From the IMG/VR virus record IMGVR_UViG_3300030060_005680, positions 1 through 50,396 of that record: a stretch of 50,396 nt of DNA; one strand, 5' to 3'. Below, in pieces: positions 22,579 to 31,591 of this stretch. The position numbers were made by a program, and so were the translations under genes. Every line of letters starts with the position of its first letter. Within the stretch, counting starts at the first letter, position 1. The notes under the pieces were generated by a model that worked only from the letters and a program-made list of their open reading frames with translations, was not told where the DNA came from and ran no database searches. The DNA comes from a virus.

Positions 22579-23770
22579 TAACGAAAACTTTTGCATACTT
22601 CCATGGATGCATCTGTACGCAGAACCAAACGGTGATGTGTTTCCATGCTGTACGGCTGTACCATATCCAGGAATAGAAGAACTAAAAGGTAGTCTTAAAG
22701 ATAACACATTAGCAGAGATATATCATTCTGATAAGTGGAATAAGCTCAGAAAAGATATGATGGAAGGCAAGAGAAATGATGCTTGTACCAGATGTTGGCA
22801 GTTTGATGATGCAGGAGGATCTTCATACAGAAAACATAACAATAATCTATTTAAGAAGCATTACAATCTTGTAGATCTGACAGATGAAGATGGTAGCATA
22901 GAAGAGTTTCATTTTAAGTCTATAAACATAAGGTTTAGTATAGAATGTAACTTTGCATGTCTTACTTGTGGTCCTTCTTGGAGCACAGGTTGGAACAAAT
23001 ATATTATTGGACCAAAAGGTCCAAACCTCAAAATAGAAGACAACTCAAAAGAGTCTGTATGGGAACAGATCAAAGAACACTTACCAACTGTTGATGAGAT
23101 ATACTTTACTGGTGGTGAGCCATTAATGATGCCTGAACATTATAAGATTCTTGACTATCTAATACAACACGGTCTAACAGATATGACTCTTAGATACAAC
23201 ACCAATATGAGCAATCTAAACTTCTACAAATACAACGTAGTTGATAAGTGGAAGATGTTTAAGAAGGTTGAAGTAGGAGCAAGTATTGATGCATATGGTG
23301 AAAGAGCAGAGCTGATAAGACTTGGTACTAAGTGGCAACAAGTTGAGGATAATTTATTATCTCTCAAAGGTATTGATAACATTAACTTAGGTATTGATAG
23401 TGTTATAAGTATACTGAATGTTGATCATATTCCTAAGTTTCATATCTATCTTGAACACAGAGGAATTGTTGACGAAACAAGTATAATGTCGTACAATATA
23501 GCATTCAGCCCACCAGAATTCAATATACAAGCTATGCCAAGAAGTATAAAAGGGGAGATTGAACAATACCTAGACATACACCTAGAGAACTACTCTGGAC
23601 GGATGACCCATCCCAGATGGGGATTCCCTCAAATCATATCTTTTATGAAGGAGAAGGATACGTGGGATCGATCCAAGTTAGTTCACAATCTTCATTCAAG
23701 ATTCAGACATGTATACAAGGAGATGACGGAGAACATTCCTATTATCAAACAGTGTCTACGACATGACTAA
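22556..23770 (+). CDS. Twitch/SPASM-type radical SAM protein 3
   Basis: Same plan as the preceding gene: C13, C31, C32, C77, C80 in the N-terminal cluster region, then C131-x3-C135-x2-C138 (CNFACLTC) and YFTGGEPLMMP. It starts with GTG, preceded by AGGAG, within the end of the previous gene. At 404 residues it lacks the longer linker found in the 21217 protein. Substrate unknown. Confidence 0.85.
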   Translation: MAIKNPSDNENFCILPWMHLYAEPNGDVFPCCTAVPYPGIEELKGSLKDNTLAEIYHSDKWNKLRKDMMEGKRNDACTRCWQFDDAGGSSYRKHNNNLFKKHYNLVDLTDEDGSIEEFHFKSINIRFSIECNFACLTCGPSWSTGWNKYIIGPKGPNLKIEDNSKESVWEQIKEHLPTVDEIYFTGGEPLMMPEHYKILDYLIQHGLTDMTLRYNTNMSNLNFYKYNVVDKWKMFKKVEVGASIDAYGERAELIRLGTKWQQVEDNLLSLKGIDNINLGIDSVISILNVDHIPKFHIYLEHRGIVDETSIMSYNIAFSPPEFNIQAMPRSIKGEIEQYLDIHLENYSGRMTHPRWGFPQIISFMKEKDTWDRSKLVHNLHSRFRHVYKEMTENIPIIKQCLRHD

Positions 23771-25019
23771 AGAGGCTTATCTAAACAACAAAACATTTTG
23801 TATGTTGCCATGGACTCATTTGCATATGTGGCCCAATGGTGAAACCTATCCTTGTTGTTTAGCAGATTCAAGAATGCCAATTGGAAGCTCTCATGATAAT
23901 ACCATACAAGAGTTGTGGAACAATGATAAGATGAGAGCTATTAGAAATAACATGCTTGAAGGAAGAGAGAGTCTTGAATGTAGAAGATGTTATGAGCAAG
24001 AAAAATCAGGTATACAAACACTAAGAATGTCCAGCAATAAAGAGTTTGCTGATCACTGGTGGAAGGTAGAAGAAACAGAACAAGATGGAAGTGCAGGTAT
24101 GGTGAATATGGCATACCTTGATATCCGTTTCTCAAACCTATGTAATCTAAGATGTCGTACTTGTGGACCTAACTTTAGTACAAGCTGGTATGATGATCAT
24201 GTTAAGATGCATGGTGATCCAGGTATACCTCAACTACTCAAAGTTGGCAAAGATATGGATACATTCTTCAAGGAACTTGAACCTATGTTACTTGATGTCG
24301 AGAAAGTATACTTTGCAGGCGGTGAAGCAATCATAACAGAAGAACATTATAGAGTATTAGACTATTGGTTGCATCACAAAATGACTGATGTTAAGTTAAG
24401 CTATACTACTAACTTTACTAACATGAGATTCAAGAAGAAGACTATCTTTGAATATTGGAATTCATTTGATACTGTAGAAGTGGCTGCTAGTTTAGATGGT
24501 AATCATGAACGAGGTGAGTATCTTAGAAAGAATCTAAAGTGGGATAGAGTTGTACAAAATAGAAAAGACATGATGGAACAATGTCCTAATGTTAGCTTTT
24601 GGATAACACCTACAGTTAGTATATTCAATGTATTCAATGTAGCTGAGTTTCATAAAGAGTGGGTTGATCTAGGATTGTTAGAACCAGAGAACTTTAGAAT
24701 CAATCCGTTGTTAGATCCTGAGTTTTATAGAACACAATGCCTACCAAGAAAATGTAAAAGGATGGTAGAAGAAAAGTATCTTGAATGGATCAAAGAGCTT
24801 AAACAATATGGTAGCAGAGTCGATAAAGTTATTAGTGACTATGAAAGTCTGATTCATTTTATGTGGGAAGAAGATAAGACTCATCATTTGACAGTATTCT
24901 TTGATAAGGTAATCCAGTTGGATAAACTGAGAGGTGAATCCTTTTTTGATACGTATACTGAGTTTGCCAAGTTGAAAGAATATTATTTTACAAATGATTT
25001 TTGGAAGAATCGTGGCTGA
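23763..25019 (+). CDS. Twitch/SPASM-type radical SAM protein 4 (GGEA variant)
   Basis: N-terminal cluster cysteines are C13, C31, C32, C73 and C76; radical SAM cysteines are C127, C131 and C134 (CNLRCRTC). The usual GGEP motif, which contacts the methionine amine of SAM, reads YFAGGEAII here, an unusual Pro-to-Ala change. The ATG overlaps the previous stop by 8 nt. Otherwise it keeps the array architecture. Substrate unknown. Confidence 0.85.
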   Translation: MTKEAYLNNKTFCMLPWTHLHMWPNGETYPCCLADSRMPIGSSHDNTIQELWNNDKMRAIRNNMLEGRESLECRRCYEQEKSGIQTLRMSSNKEFADHWWKVEETEQDGSAGMVNMAYLDIRFSNLCNLRCRTCGPNFSTSWYDDHVKMHGDPGIPQLLKVGKDMDTFFKELEPMLLDVEKVYFAGGEAIITEEHYRVLDYWLHHKMTDVKLSYTTNFTNMRFKKKTIFEYWNSFDTVEVAASLDGNHERGEYLRKNLKWDRVVQNRKDMMEQCPNVSFWITPTVSIFNVFNVAEFHKEWVDLGLLEPENFRINPLLDPEFYRTQCLPRKCKRMVEEKYLEWIKELKQYGSRVDKVISDYESLIHFMWEEDKTHHLTVFFDKVIQLDKLRGESFFDTYTEFAKLKEYYFTNDFWKNRG

Positions 25020-26223
25020 AACATTTTGCATATATCCATGGACAAATATTCATACAAATACTGATGGTAGATGTAAGCTATGTTGTAACATCTATACAGA
25101 AGATTATATAACAATTGATGATAAGTATGCTATTCTAGGTCATCAAGAGTTTGATGAAATATGGCATGGTAAGTATATGACAGATGTTAGAAAGGCAATG
25201 TTACGAGGTGAGCGTATTGATGCGTGCCACAGATGTTACGAGCATGAAGAAAAAGGATTAGAAAGTTCAAGGCAATGGGCAAATGCAAACTTCTTTACTG
25301 AGAGTTTAGATCCAGTATTTGATCCAAATTTACTTGAACTAAGACTTGGTAATGTATGTAACTTAAAGTGTAGTGGATGCTGGGCTGTAAGTTCTGATCA
25401 ATTGTACAATGAAAGAAAAAGGATACTTGATAATGAGAAGGTTCCTCAATGGTTACAGAATGTATGGCGACATGAGTTGGACAGTGTTGATCAGTTTGAT
25501 TATGATTGGTTCAATACACCAATGTTTGACAAATTCATTGATAGAGTGGCGCCTAATCTCAAAAGATTGTATCTTACGGGAGGAGAACCAACGCTCATCC
25601 AAAAAAACAGAGAGATCCTAGACAAGTTAGTAGAAGTTGGTAACAATGAGTGTTATGTATGTTGGACTACTAATCTTACTAATTTTCCAGATGAGTTTTA
25701 TGACAAATTAGAATTCTTTGATGAGTCAGAGATCCAGATGAGTATTGATGGATATGAAATGACTAACTCATATGTAAGATATCCAACCAATTGGAAATCA
25801 GTAGAAAAGAACTTTGCAAAGGCTCAGCAGTTAACTGAGAAGTGTATACTAAAAGTATACTTTGTATATCAAGCATGGAATGTATATGATGTAACAAAAG
25901 TAATAAGATGGATAGAACGTAATCAAAAACGTAGAGTAGACTTTGTTCCTATCTTTCTTGAAAGCCCAGATTACATTCACAGCTGTGTGTGGCCAGAAGA
26001 AATGAGAATAGATGTAGTAAAGAAACTACAAGCATTTGATACACAATATGAAGGTGCAATACGCAACATAATAAACTATACAAAAAATACAGATAAGTAT
26101 AAAGGCGAGCTTATCAATAAAATGAGAACGTATATACACTTCCTTGATAAGTATAGGAAGTATAAATTTGAAGATGTATTTCCAGATATGGTTAAAGTGA
26201 TATCTCATGCCCACCCTGACTAA
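25012..26223 (+). CDS. Twitch/SPASM-type radical SAM protein 5
   Basis: From the GTG at 25012 the N-terminal cluster cysteines are C6, C21, C24, C25, C72 and C75, and the radical SAM motif CNLKCSGC is at C116, C120 and C123; YLTGGEPTL follows. I prefer this GTG, with GGAAG before it, over the ATG at 24994, which has no Shine-Dalgarno sequence. The cluster is followed by WAVSSDQLYNERKR, different from the WSTSW of its neighbours, so the substrate pocket probably differs. Confidence 0.8.
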   Translation: MAETFCIYPWTNIHTNTDGRCKLCCNIYTEDYITIDDKYAILGHQEFDEIWHGKYMTDVRKAMLRGERIDACHRCYEHEEKGLESSRQWANANFFTESLDPVFDPNLLELRLGNVCNLKCSGCWAVSSDQLYNERKRILDNEKVPQWLQNVWRHELDSVDQFDYDWFNTPMFDKFIDRVAPNLKRLYLTGGEPTLIQKNREILDKLVEVGNNECYVCWTTNLTNFPDEFYDKLEFFDESEIQMSIDGYEMTNSYVRYPTNWKSVEKNFAKAQQLTEKCILKVYFVYQAWNVYDVTKVIRWIERNQKRRVDFVPIFLESPDYIHSCVWPEEMRIDVVKKLQAFDTQYEGAIRNIINYTKNTDKYKGELINKMRTYIHFLDKYRKYKFEDVFPDMVKVISHAHPD

Positions 26224-27169
26224 AATTGTACCAGCCAAAGAAAAATGGTTGAGTATTGTTTGGCAAGTAAATGACTTTTGTAACTTTCGTTGCACATATT
26301 GCAATGAAGGAAACTGGGGTGGTAGGTTTAAACATGAGGATGATATTGATAAGATCCTCACAACATTAGACTACATCATAGATCTGTATCAGGATCGTGG
26401 TTATCGCTACTTTAAACTGTTTCTAAGTGGTGGTGAGCCTACTCTATGGCCAGGACTCATACCAACCATAGAACTGTTTAGAGAGCGTGTAGAGTTCCCT
26501 GGAAGCTGTGTTGGTATCAACACAAACCTATCAAGAGGTCTGAAATGGTGGCAAGAAAACTACACTTTGTTTGATGACATAGTAGCAAGCTATCATGCAG
26601 AATTTACAAAAGATGACAGATACTTTGAGAACTATAATTGGTTATGTACAAGAATAGCATATATGTGTGCCAGAGTAATGATGCATAAAGATAAGTGGGA
26701 CCAATGTATTGCTATGACAGAGAGACTCAAAGAGTGTACAAACCACATTATTGACTATGTGCCAGTGTTAGATTCTCTTAGACCAGACACAGAAGAATAT
26801 CATTATGATGAGGACTATCAGATTGAGTTTTTCAAATCTAATCCAGATGTAAAGACAACCAATTTTACTATATTCAAAGATCCAAATTATGCTTATGCAA
26901 ATATGGTTGTTGATGGTGAAGAAATGCCAATAGAATCAAATATGATAATGCAAAATGGTTGGAACTTCTGGAAGGGTTGGGAATGTAACATACAAGACAG
27001 TCTCCACATATATCCAGATGGAAGAATAAGGCAAGCCAGTTGTGGTGTAGGACCAATAGTAGGTAATATAGCTGGCAAGTTTGACTCAAGTAATATCAAA
27101 CCAATAATTTGTCCAAAGCATCATTGCCATTGTGCTGCTGATTTCAATATTGCAAAAGGTCCAATATAA
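26207..27169 (+). CDS. Radical SAM protein 6, reversed domain order (C-terminal SPASM)
   Basis: Here the radical SAM motif CNFRCTYC is at the N-terminus (C25, C29, C32) with FLSGGEPTL, while the SPASM-like cysteines come at the end (WECNIQDS ... ASCGVGPIVGN ... ICPKHHCHC). This is the classical SPASM layout and the reverse of the other array members. At 320 residues it is shorter. It overlaps the neighbours by 17 nt and 1 nt. Substrate unknown. Confidence 0.85.
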   Translation: MPTLTKIVPAKEKWLSIVWQVNDFCNFRCTYCNEGNWGGRFKHEDDIDKILTTLDYIIDLYQDRGYRYFKLFLSGGEPTLWPGLIPTIELFRERVEFPGSCVGINTNLSRGLKWWQENYTLFDDIVASYHAEFTKDDRYFENYNWLCTRIAYMCARVMMHKDKWDQCIAMTERLKECTNHIIDYVPVLDSLRPDTEEYHYDEDYQIEFFKSNPDVKTTNFTIFKDPNYAYANMVVDGEEMPIESNMIMQNGWNFWKGWECNIQDSLHIYPDGRIRQASCGVGPIVGNIAGKFDSSNIKPIICPKHHCHCAADFNIAKGPI

Positions 27170-28527
27170 TGCATTGTTATTATGCTATGAACGGTTTGAG
27201 TATAAACTACGATGGTAGAGTAAGGCCGTGTTGTGTTGCAAAAAAATTAAAGACTATAACAGGAACTCCTGGTGTAGTCAACTCTCATGACTTAGAATGG
27301 ATCAATACTTGGCCAATAAAAATGGACAATGGTAAGTATGGATTCCAACCACAGATACAAGCAGTGAATCATATTAAAGAACTTCTTAATGATCCTGTGC
27401 TGTGTCATCTAAGAGAGAAACTAAAGAAGAATAGAAGACCTGCAGAATGCGAGAGATGTTTCTATGTTGAGGATCAAGGTGGATTCTCATATAGAATGGA
27501 TGCAAACGAAACACATAAACATCTTATCCATGAAGATTCTATCCAAGAAGAAGATGGGATACTAAGTGACATGGAGCACATTTCATACTTAGATATCACT
27601 CTTGGTAATGTGTGTAACTTACAATGTAAGACGTGTAATCCGTGGAGTAGTCATAACTGGTTAGAAGAAGCTCAAGCCATACCTCATCAAGAATACAAAC
27701 CAGAATACATTCATTACTTGAAGAAAGGTAGAGAAGACCCTTGGTTTGTTAGAGCATTCAGAGAAAGATTTTTTGATCCCATACTTGGTCAATTAAGAAC
27801 AATTAACTTCCTTGGTGGTGAGCCATTGGTTGTTAAAGAACACTATGAGTGGTTGAAGTATATCATTAACAAAGGATGGGCAAAGAATAAAACACTACAA
27901 TACACATCTAATGGAACTACGATACCTAATGCATTGATTGATATTTGGTCACACTTTGAACATGTAAATCTTGGTATAAGTGTAGATGCAGTTGGTGACA
28001 AAGCATACTATATAAGGCATCCTAGTAAATGGTCAGTGATTGAGAAGAACTTCGACAAACTAAGACATAGGTGTAAAGAGGTTAAGCATATCAATGTGCA
28101 GCTGCATACAACAGTCAGTATGCTTAACATCTTAGACATCGGCGAAGTGTATGAGTTTTCGAGGAATCAATATAAGAAATTTCACTATATCAATAGAGAA
28201 ACCAAGCATCCTCACGGTTATATTAACATACTTCCTCATATCAATATTGTTGACTTCCCTAGGTATTACCATATCCGCCATCTACCTACTGAGTTGAAAC
28301 ACCAAGCAGTTAAACATATAGAGTTGACTTATGATCGAGTAAAGGGTACAATAGAAAATGATTGGGAACAAGATAATCTCAACAACCTAAATAACTTAGC
28401 AAAAATTATTATGGAAGACCGTGACCCTCATATGTGGGACCAATTCTTAGATGTGCAAAGAGCATCAGATAAATTTAGAAAGTTAAAAGGAAGCGATTAC
28501 ATACCATGGATGAGACAGTATGTCTGA
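27169..28527 (+). CDS. Twitch/SPASM-type radical SAM protein 7
   Basis: The N-terminal cluster region (C3, C21, C22, C94, C97; GLSINYDGRVRPCC ... CERC) precedes C149-x3-C153-x2-C156 (CNLQCKTC) and FLGGEPLVV. Its start shares a base with the stop of the previous gene. The TCNPWSSHNWLEEA segment after the cluster is conserved with the Trp-Ser motif of other array members. Last radical SAM gene of the array; the SGNH-like gene follows by overlap. Substrate unknown. Confidence 0.85.
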   Translation: MHCYYAMNGLSINYDGRVRPCCVAKKLKTITGTPGVVNSHDLEWINTWPIKMDNGKYGFQPQIQAVNHIKELLNDPVLCHLREKLKKNRRPAECERCFYVEDQGGFSYRMDANETHKHLIHEDSIQEEDGILSDMEHISYLDITLGNVCNLQCKTCNPWSSHNWLEEAQAIPHQEYKPEYIHYLKKGREDPWFVRAFRERFFDPILGQLRTINFLGGEPLVVKEHYEWLKYIINKGWAKNKTLQYTSNGTTIPNALIDIWSHFEHVNLGISVDAVGDKAYYIRHPSKWSVIEKNFDKLRHRCKEVKHINVQLHTTVSMLNILDIGEVYEFSRNQYKKFHYINRETKHPHGYINILPHINIVDFPRYYHIRHLPTELKHQAVKHIELTYDRVKGTIENDWEQDNLNNLNNLAKIIMEDRDPHMWDQFLDVQRASDKFRKLKGSDYIPWMRQYV

Positions 28528-29413
28528 AGTAGAATATGATCACATATACGAAGCTAACAAATCTAGTTGGAACGGATATGATAGTTACAATGGTGTGCTT
28601 ATATCTCTTGGTTGCAGTCACACAGCTGGTAGTGAGACACTAGGTGTTGGTGATAGTGATGAGCAAAGACAGTTATCTTACGGTGCTAAGATTGCAGAGA
28701 AATGGAACTACCAGCACTTAAACTATGCACAGTGTGGTGGTAGCAATCATAGAATATTTGATCAGTTCTGTACAATTATGAATGATATAGAAACTGGATA
28801 TGGTTACTATGCTCCTATAAGAGAAGACTACAATTACTTCTTTCTGATAGGATGGACTAGTCTGAATAGACTTGATTTAAGATATAAACAAGAAGATGAT
28901 AATGAGTGGAAACAAGCTGGTGATTATGGTCTAAGAGCAGACAATAAATACATTCCAGCAACTGTTGGTACTAATCCACTTATGCTTAAAGACAAAGAGA
29001 TACGTAAGGCATTTGATATGGCATATGTTTGGGCAGATGATGTAATTGCTGCTAACAGACTTGCATCGTACATCTATGCTATACAAGGTATGATGATTAC
29101 ATCTCCATACAAATATTATATGTTCAATGCAATAGAAAACTTTTATGATACACATACATCAAACCCTCCTAAGCCACATCGAGACATTACGTTCCCTCCT
29201 TTTGTAGGCAATCAAAAGATTTACTATAACATTGATGAGAGATTTTATTACAAGCCCATGGACAAACATTTTAACTATTATAGATGGTGCACTGAGGTTA
29301 AAGGTCATTCACCAAAAAGCCAAACATATTGGCATCTTGGAGAACAAGCTCATATAGATTGGGCAGAACATATTTACCCGGAGATAATTAATGCTTATCC
29401 AGATTTGGCATAG
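28520..29413 (+). CDS. SGNH-like hydrolase-fold protein
   Basis: LISLGCSHTAGSET at about residues 27-40 is a Gly-Cys/Asp-Ser block I variant, and IGWTSLNRLDL sits where block III/IV residues are expected. The C-terminal HLGEQAHIDWAEHI may hold the catalytic His. The Asp of the classical GDS motif is replaced by Cys (GCS), seen also in other phage SGNH-like proteins. It ends the radical SAM operon by overlap, so it may act on the same product, for instance as an acyltransferase or esterase. Confidence 0.65.
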   Translation: MSEVEYDHIYEANKSSWNGYDSYNGVLISLGCSHTAGSETLGVGDSDEQRQLSYGAKIAEKWNYQHLNYAQCGGSNHRIFDQFCTIMNDIETGYGYYAPIREDYNYFFLIGWTSLNRLDLRYKQEDDNEWKQAGDYGLRADNKYIPATVGTNPLMLKDKEIRKAFDMAYVWADDVIAANRLASYIYAIQGMMITSPYKYYMFNAIENFYDTHTSNPPKPHRDITFPPFVGNQKIYYNIDERFYYKPMDKHFNYYRWCTEVKGHSPKSQTYWHLGEQAHIDWAEHIYPEIINAYPDLA

Positions 29414-29510
29414 TTTTATTGATTGGATAACATATCCATACATAAGATACAAAAGAAGAAAGAGACTTGCAGAGATCCGTAAACACGATCCATTTATCTA
29501 TGAGGAATGA
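29391..29510 (+). CDS. Small conserved phage protein ending DPFIYEE, 39 aa
   Basis: GGAG lies 8 nt before an ATG inside the end of the SGNH-like gene. The peptide has an amphipathic start (MLIQIWHSFIDWITYPYIRY), a basic stretch and the ending RKHDPFIYEE. A basic stretch closing with DPFIY is a pattern I associate with small marine T4-like phage proteins of unknown role. It probably lies at the membrane. Confidence 0.6.
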   Translation: MLIQIWHSFIDWITYPYIRYKRRKRLAEIRKHDPFIYEE

Positions 29511-29513
29511 GTG

Positions 29514-29765
29514 ATGGCACTATATACTATCTACACCAGAGATCTATGTGGCTTTTGTGATGCAGCAAAGGCACTTATGGATTCATTGAGTCTTCCATAC
29601 GAAGAACTTAATCTTGAATCACATCCACACCACAGAGATGAGTTACTTTCAAAAGTACCTCCTGGAACTACTACTGTTCCACAAATATTTGTTGGTGACC
29701 TACACATTGGTGGCTTTGATGACTTCAAAGTATATGTAGAGGAATCAGTACAGAGCGGAAGATAA
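29514..29765 (+). CDS. grx: Glutaredoxin
   Basis: An 83-residue thioredoxin-fold protein with the dithiol CGFC active site (residues 12-15 of MALYTIYTRDLCGFC), a TTVPQIFVGD cis-Pro segment and GGFDDF. It reduces disulphides with glutathione and in T4-like phages can serve ribonucleotide reductase. Dithiol glutaredoxins can also carry or protect Fe-S sites, relevant to the neighbouring radical SAM genes. ATG 29514 is preferred, with GAGGAA before it. Confidence 0.9.
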   Translation: MALYTIYTRDLCGFCDAAKALMDSLSLPYEELNLESHPHHRDELLSKVPPGTTTVPQIFVGDLHIGGFDDFKVYVEESVQSGR

Positions 29766-29771
29766 TTTATT

Positions 29772-30743
29772 ATGGTAAAATTGACAATAATGGACAGTGG
29801 TCCAGAAAAAAATGAGTTGAATAAAAATGCTTGGGGTGGTACTGAGCTTATGCAAAATAGATTGTATAAGGAGATGCCAAAAGATCTGATTGATCAATTC
29901 CAAATTATTTGTTCAAGACCTCGTAAGCTAAAAGAAGATAAGAAGAAGATACTTTGGTGTCATGATCTTGCACAAGATCCTGAAGTAGAACATTTGAAAG
30001 ATGGTGGTCATGAGAAGTATGACAGACTTGTGTTTGTATCTCATTGGCAATTTCAAGACTATATGTATCATCTTGGTATACCTCATTCATCAGGTTATGT
30101 TCTTCAAAATGCTATTGATCCAATAGATGAACATGAAAAGCCAACAGATGAGATCAATCTCGTATACTTTTCAACACCACATAGAGGGTTGGATATATTG
30201 GTTCCAGTGTTTGAGGAGATGAGAAACAATCACTTTAAGAGTATAAAGAAACCAGTCAATCTACATGTATACTCTAGTTTCAAATTGTATGGATGGCCCG
30301 AGAGGGATAAAGAACACAAAGCTCTAATTGATAAGTGTAAGAATACAGAAGGTATTCATTATCATGGAGCTGTACCAAATGCAGAGATGAGAGAAAACCT
30401 AAAGAGAATGCATATCCTTGCATACCCATGTGTGTGGCCTGAGACAAGTTGTATAGTTCTTATGGAAGCTATGTCAGCAAAGTTATTATGTGTTCACAGT
30501 TCATTTGCTGGGTTACCAGAGACAGCTGCTAACTGGACTATGATGTATCCAGTACATGAAGTAGCTAATGATCATGCTCAGATCTTTGCACAGAACTTGT
30601 TCAATGCTGTATCATTAGTAGATGACAGTGCATTACAAGATAGGTTACATATGCAAAAACAATATACTGATGCATTTTACAATTGGGATGTGAGAGCTAT
30701 GCAGTGGAAAATATTTTTGGAAGGCTTAGCAAATGGGGGTTGA
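29772..30743 (+). CDS. Glycosyltransferase (GT-B, GT4-like)
   Basis: A 323-residue GT-B protein: NAWGGTELM near the N-terminus could bind the donor, and the C-terminal HGAVPNAEMRENL ... AYPCVWPETSCIVLMEAMSAKLLCVHSSFAGLPE is the GT4-type E-x7-E nucleotide-sugar region. It transfers a sugar to an unknown acceptor, perhaps the product of the preceding gene cluster or a phage structure. It follows glutaredoxin by 6 nt. Confidence 0.8.
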   Translation: MVKLTIMDSGPEKNELNKNAWGGTELMQNRLYKEMPKDLIDQFQIICSRPRKLKEDKKKILWCHDLAQDPEVEHLKDGGHEKYDRLVFVSHWQFQDYMYHLGIPHSSGYVLQNAIDPIDEHEKPTDEINLVYFSTPHRGLDILVPVFEEMRNNHFKSIKKPVNLHVYSSFKLYGWPERDKEHKALIDKCKNTEGIHYHGAVPNAEMRENLKRMHILAYPCVWPETSCIVLMEAMSAKLLCVHSSFAGLPETAANWTMMYPVHEVANDHAQIFAQNLFNAVSLVDDSALQDRLHMQKQYTDAFYNWDVRAMQWKIFLEGLANGG

Positions 30744-30744
30744 T

Positions 30745-30966
30745 ATGTCACCAGAAGAATTCATGGAAAGAAAAAAAATAGAGTCCGGTGCCAATCTGGT
30801 ATGGGATAGGATATCAGACCAAGGTAGATATAATGTATACAAAACTGTAACAGAACTTCAAGAGCTGCTTATAACTGTAGATGATGAGTTTGCTTTAACA
30901 AAGAAACAAAGAGAGTATGTGAGAAGAGTGAGGTTATCCTGTGACAAAGTATTCGGTTCCTACTAG
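30745..30966 (+). CDS. Hypothetical protein, 73 aa
   Basis: A charged helical protein (SPEEFMERKKIESGANLVWDRIS...). I choose the ATG at 30745, next to the previous stop, with GGGGG upstream; an in-frame ATG at 30733 is possible. It overlaps the next gene by 26 nt. Unrecognised. Confidence 0.55.
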   Translation: MSPEEFMERKKIESGANLVWDRISDQGRYNVYKTVTELQELLITVDDEFALTKKQREYVRRVRLSCDKVFGSY

Positions 30967-31591
30967 TGAAAAACTAACACCAGACAATCAAGAAGAGTTC
31001 AGAGAGTTCCTAATTGAACAAAGAGAGTTAGGAATGGCCGATCGTAATGCTGATTGGTTTGATTATCTACTTGATAAAGACTTCTGGAAAACATATCCTA
31101 TGTGGACATTCTCAAAGATAGATGGTGAGATATGGTGCTGTGCAGCTGTACAAAAGCATAACTTTCCTGTTGGTATCTATAGAGTTATGTCAAGACTTTA
31201 TGTAGCACCTAAGTTCCGTAAGAGGACCAGTGAGCTACTTGGACCGGTTCAGAGAGGCGTATACAAGGCTGATTGGCCGGCTAAATCAGCTTATTTGTTT
31301 CCTACACAAAGAGCAATGGCATCATCTGGTAGAAACTCTATGATCATGACAATGGAACATGTCCAAAGAATAAGACCATTGAATGTTATATGTAAGTTTT
31401 TCAATAAGCAATACAATACGAGCTTCAATGTAGTCAAGGACAAAATGTTCAAGACATTCCCAGATGAAGACAATTGGAAAGCATGGCAAGTACTTGCATG
31501 GGAAGGGAATCACACCCCACCCATTGAGCATATTAGTGTAGATGAATGGAAAGAAAGATTTCCAGAAGCTACTCTTTCGATTTCCAAGTAA
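30941..31591 (+). CDS. Possible GNAT-like acyltransferase
   Basis: A 216-residue protein with IYRVMSRLYVAPKFRKR, which resembles the strand and A/Q-box region of GNAT acetyltransferases; an initial amphipathic helix precedes it. It begins with GTG inside the previous gene. The 3' end overlaps the convergent minus-strand gene by 23 nt. The family assignment is tentative. Confidence 0.4.
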   Translation: MTKYSVPTSEKLTPDNQEEFREFLIEQRELGMADRNADWFDYLLDKDFWKTYPMWTFSKIDGEIWCCAAVQKHNFPVGIYRVMSRLYVAPKFRKRTSELLGPVQRGVYKADWPAKSAYLFPTQRAMASSGRNSMIMTMEHVQRIRPLNVICKFFNKQYNTSFNVVKDKMFKTFPDEDNWKAWQVLAWEGNHTPPIEHISVDEWKERFPEATLSISK

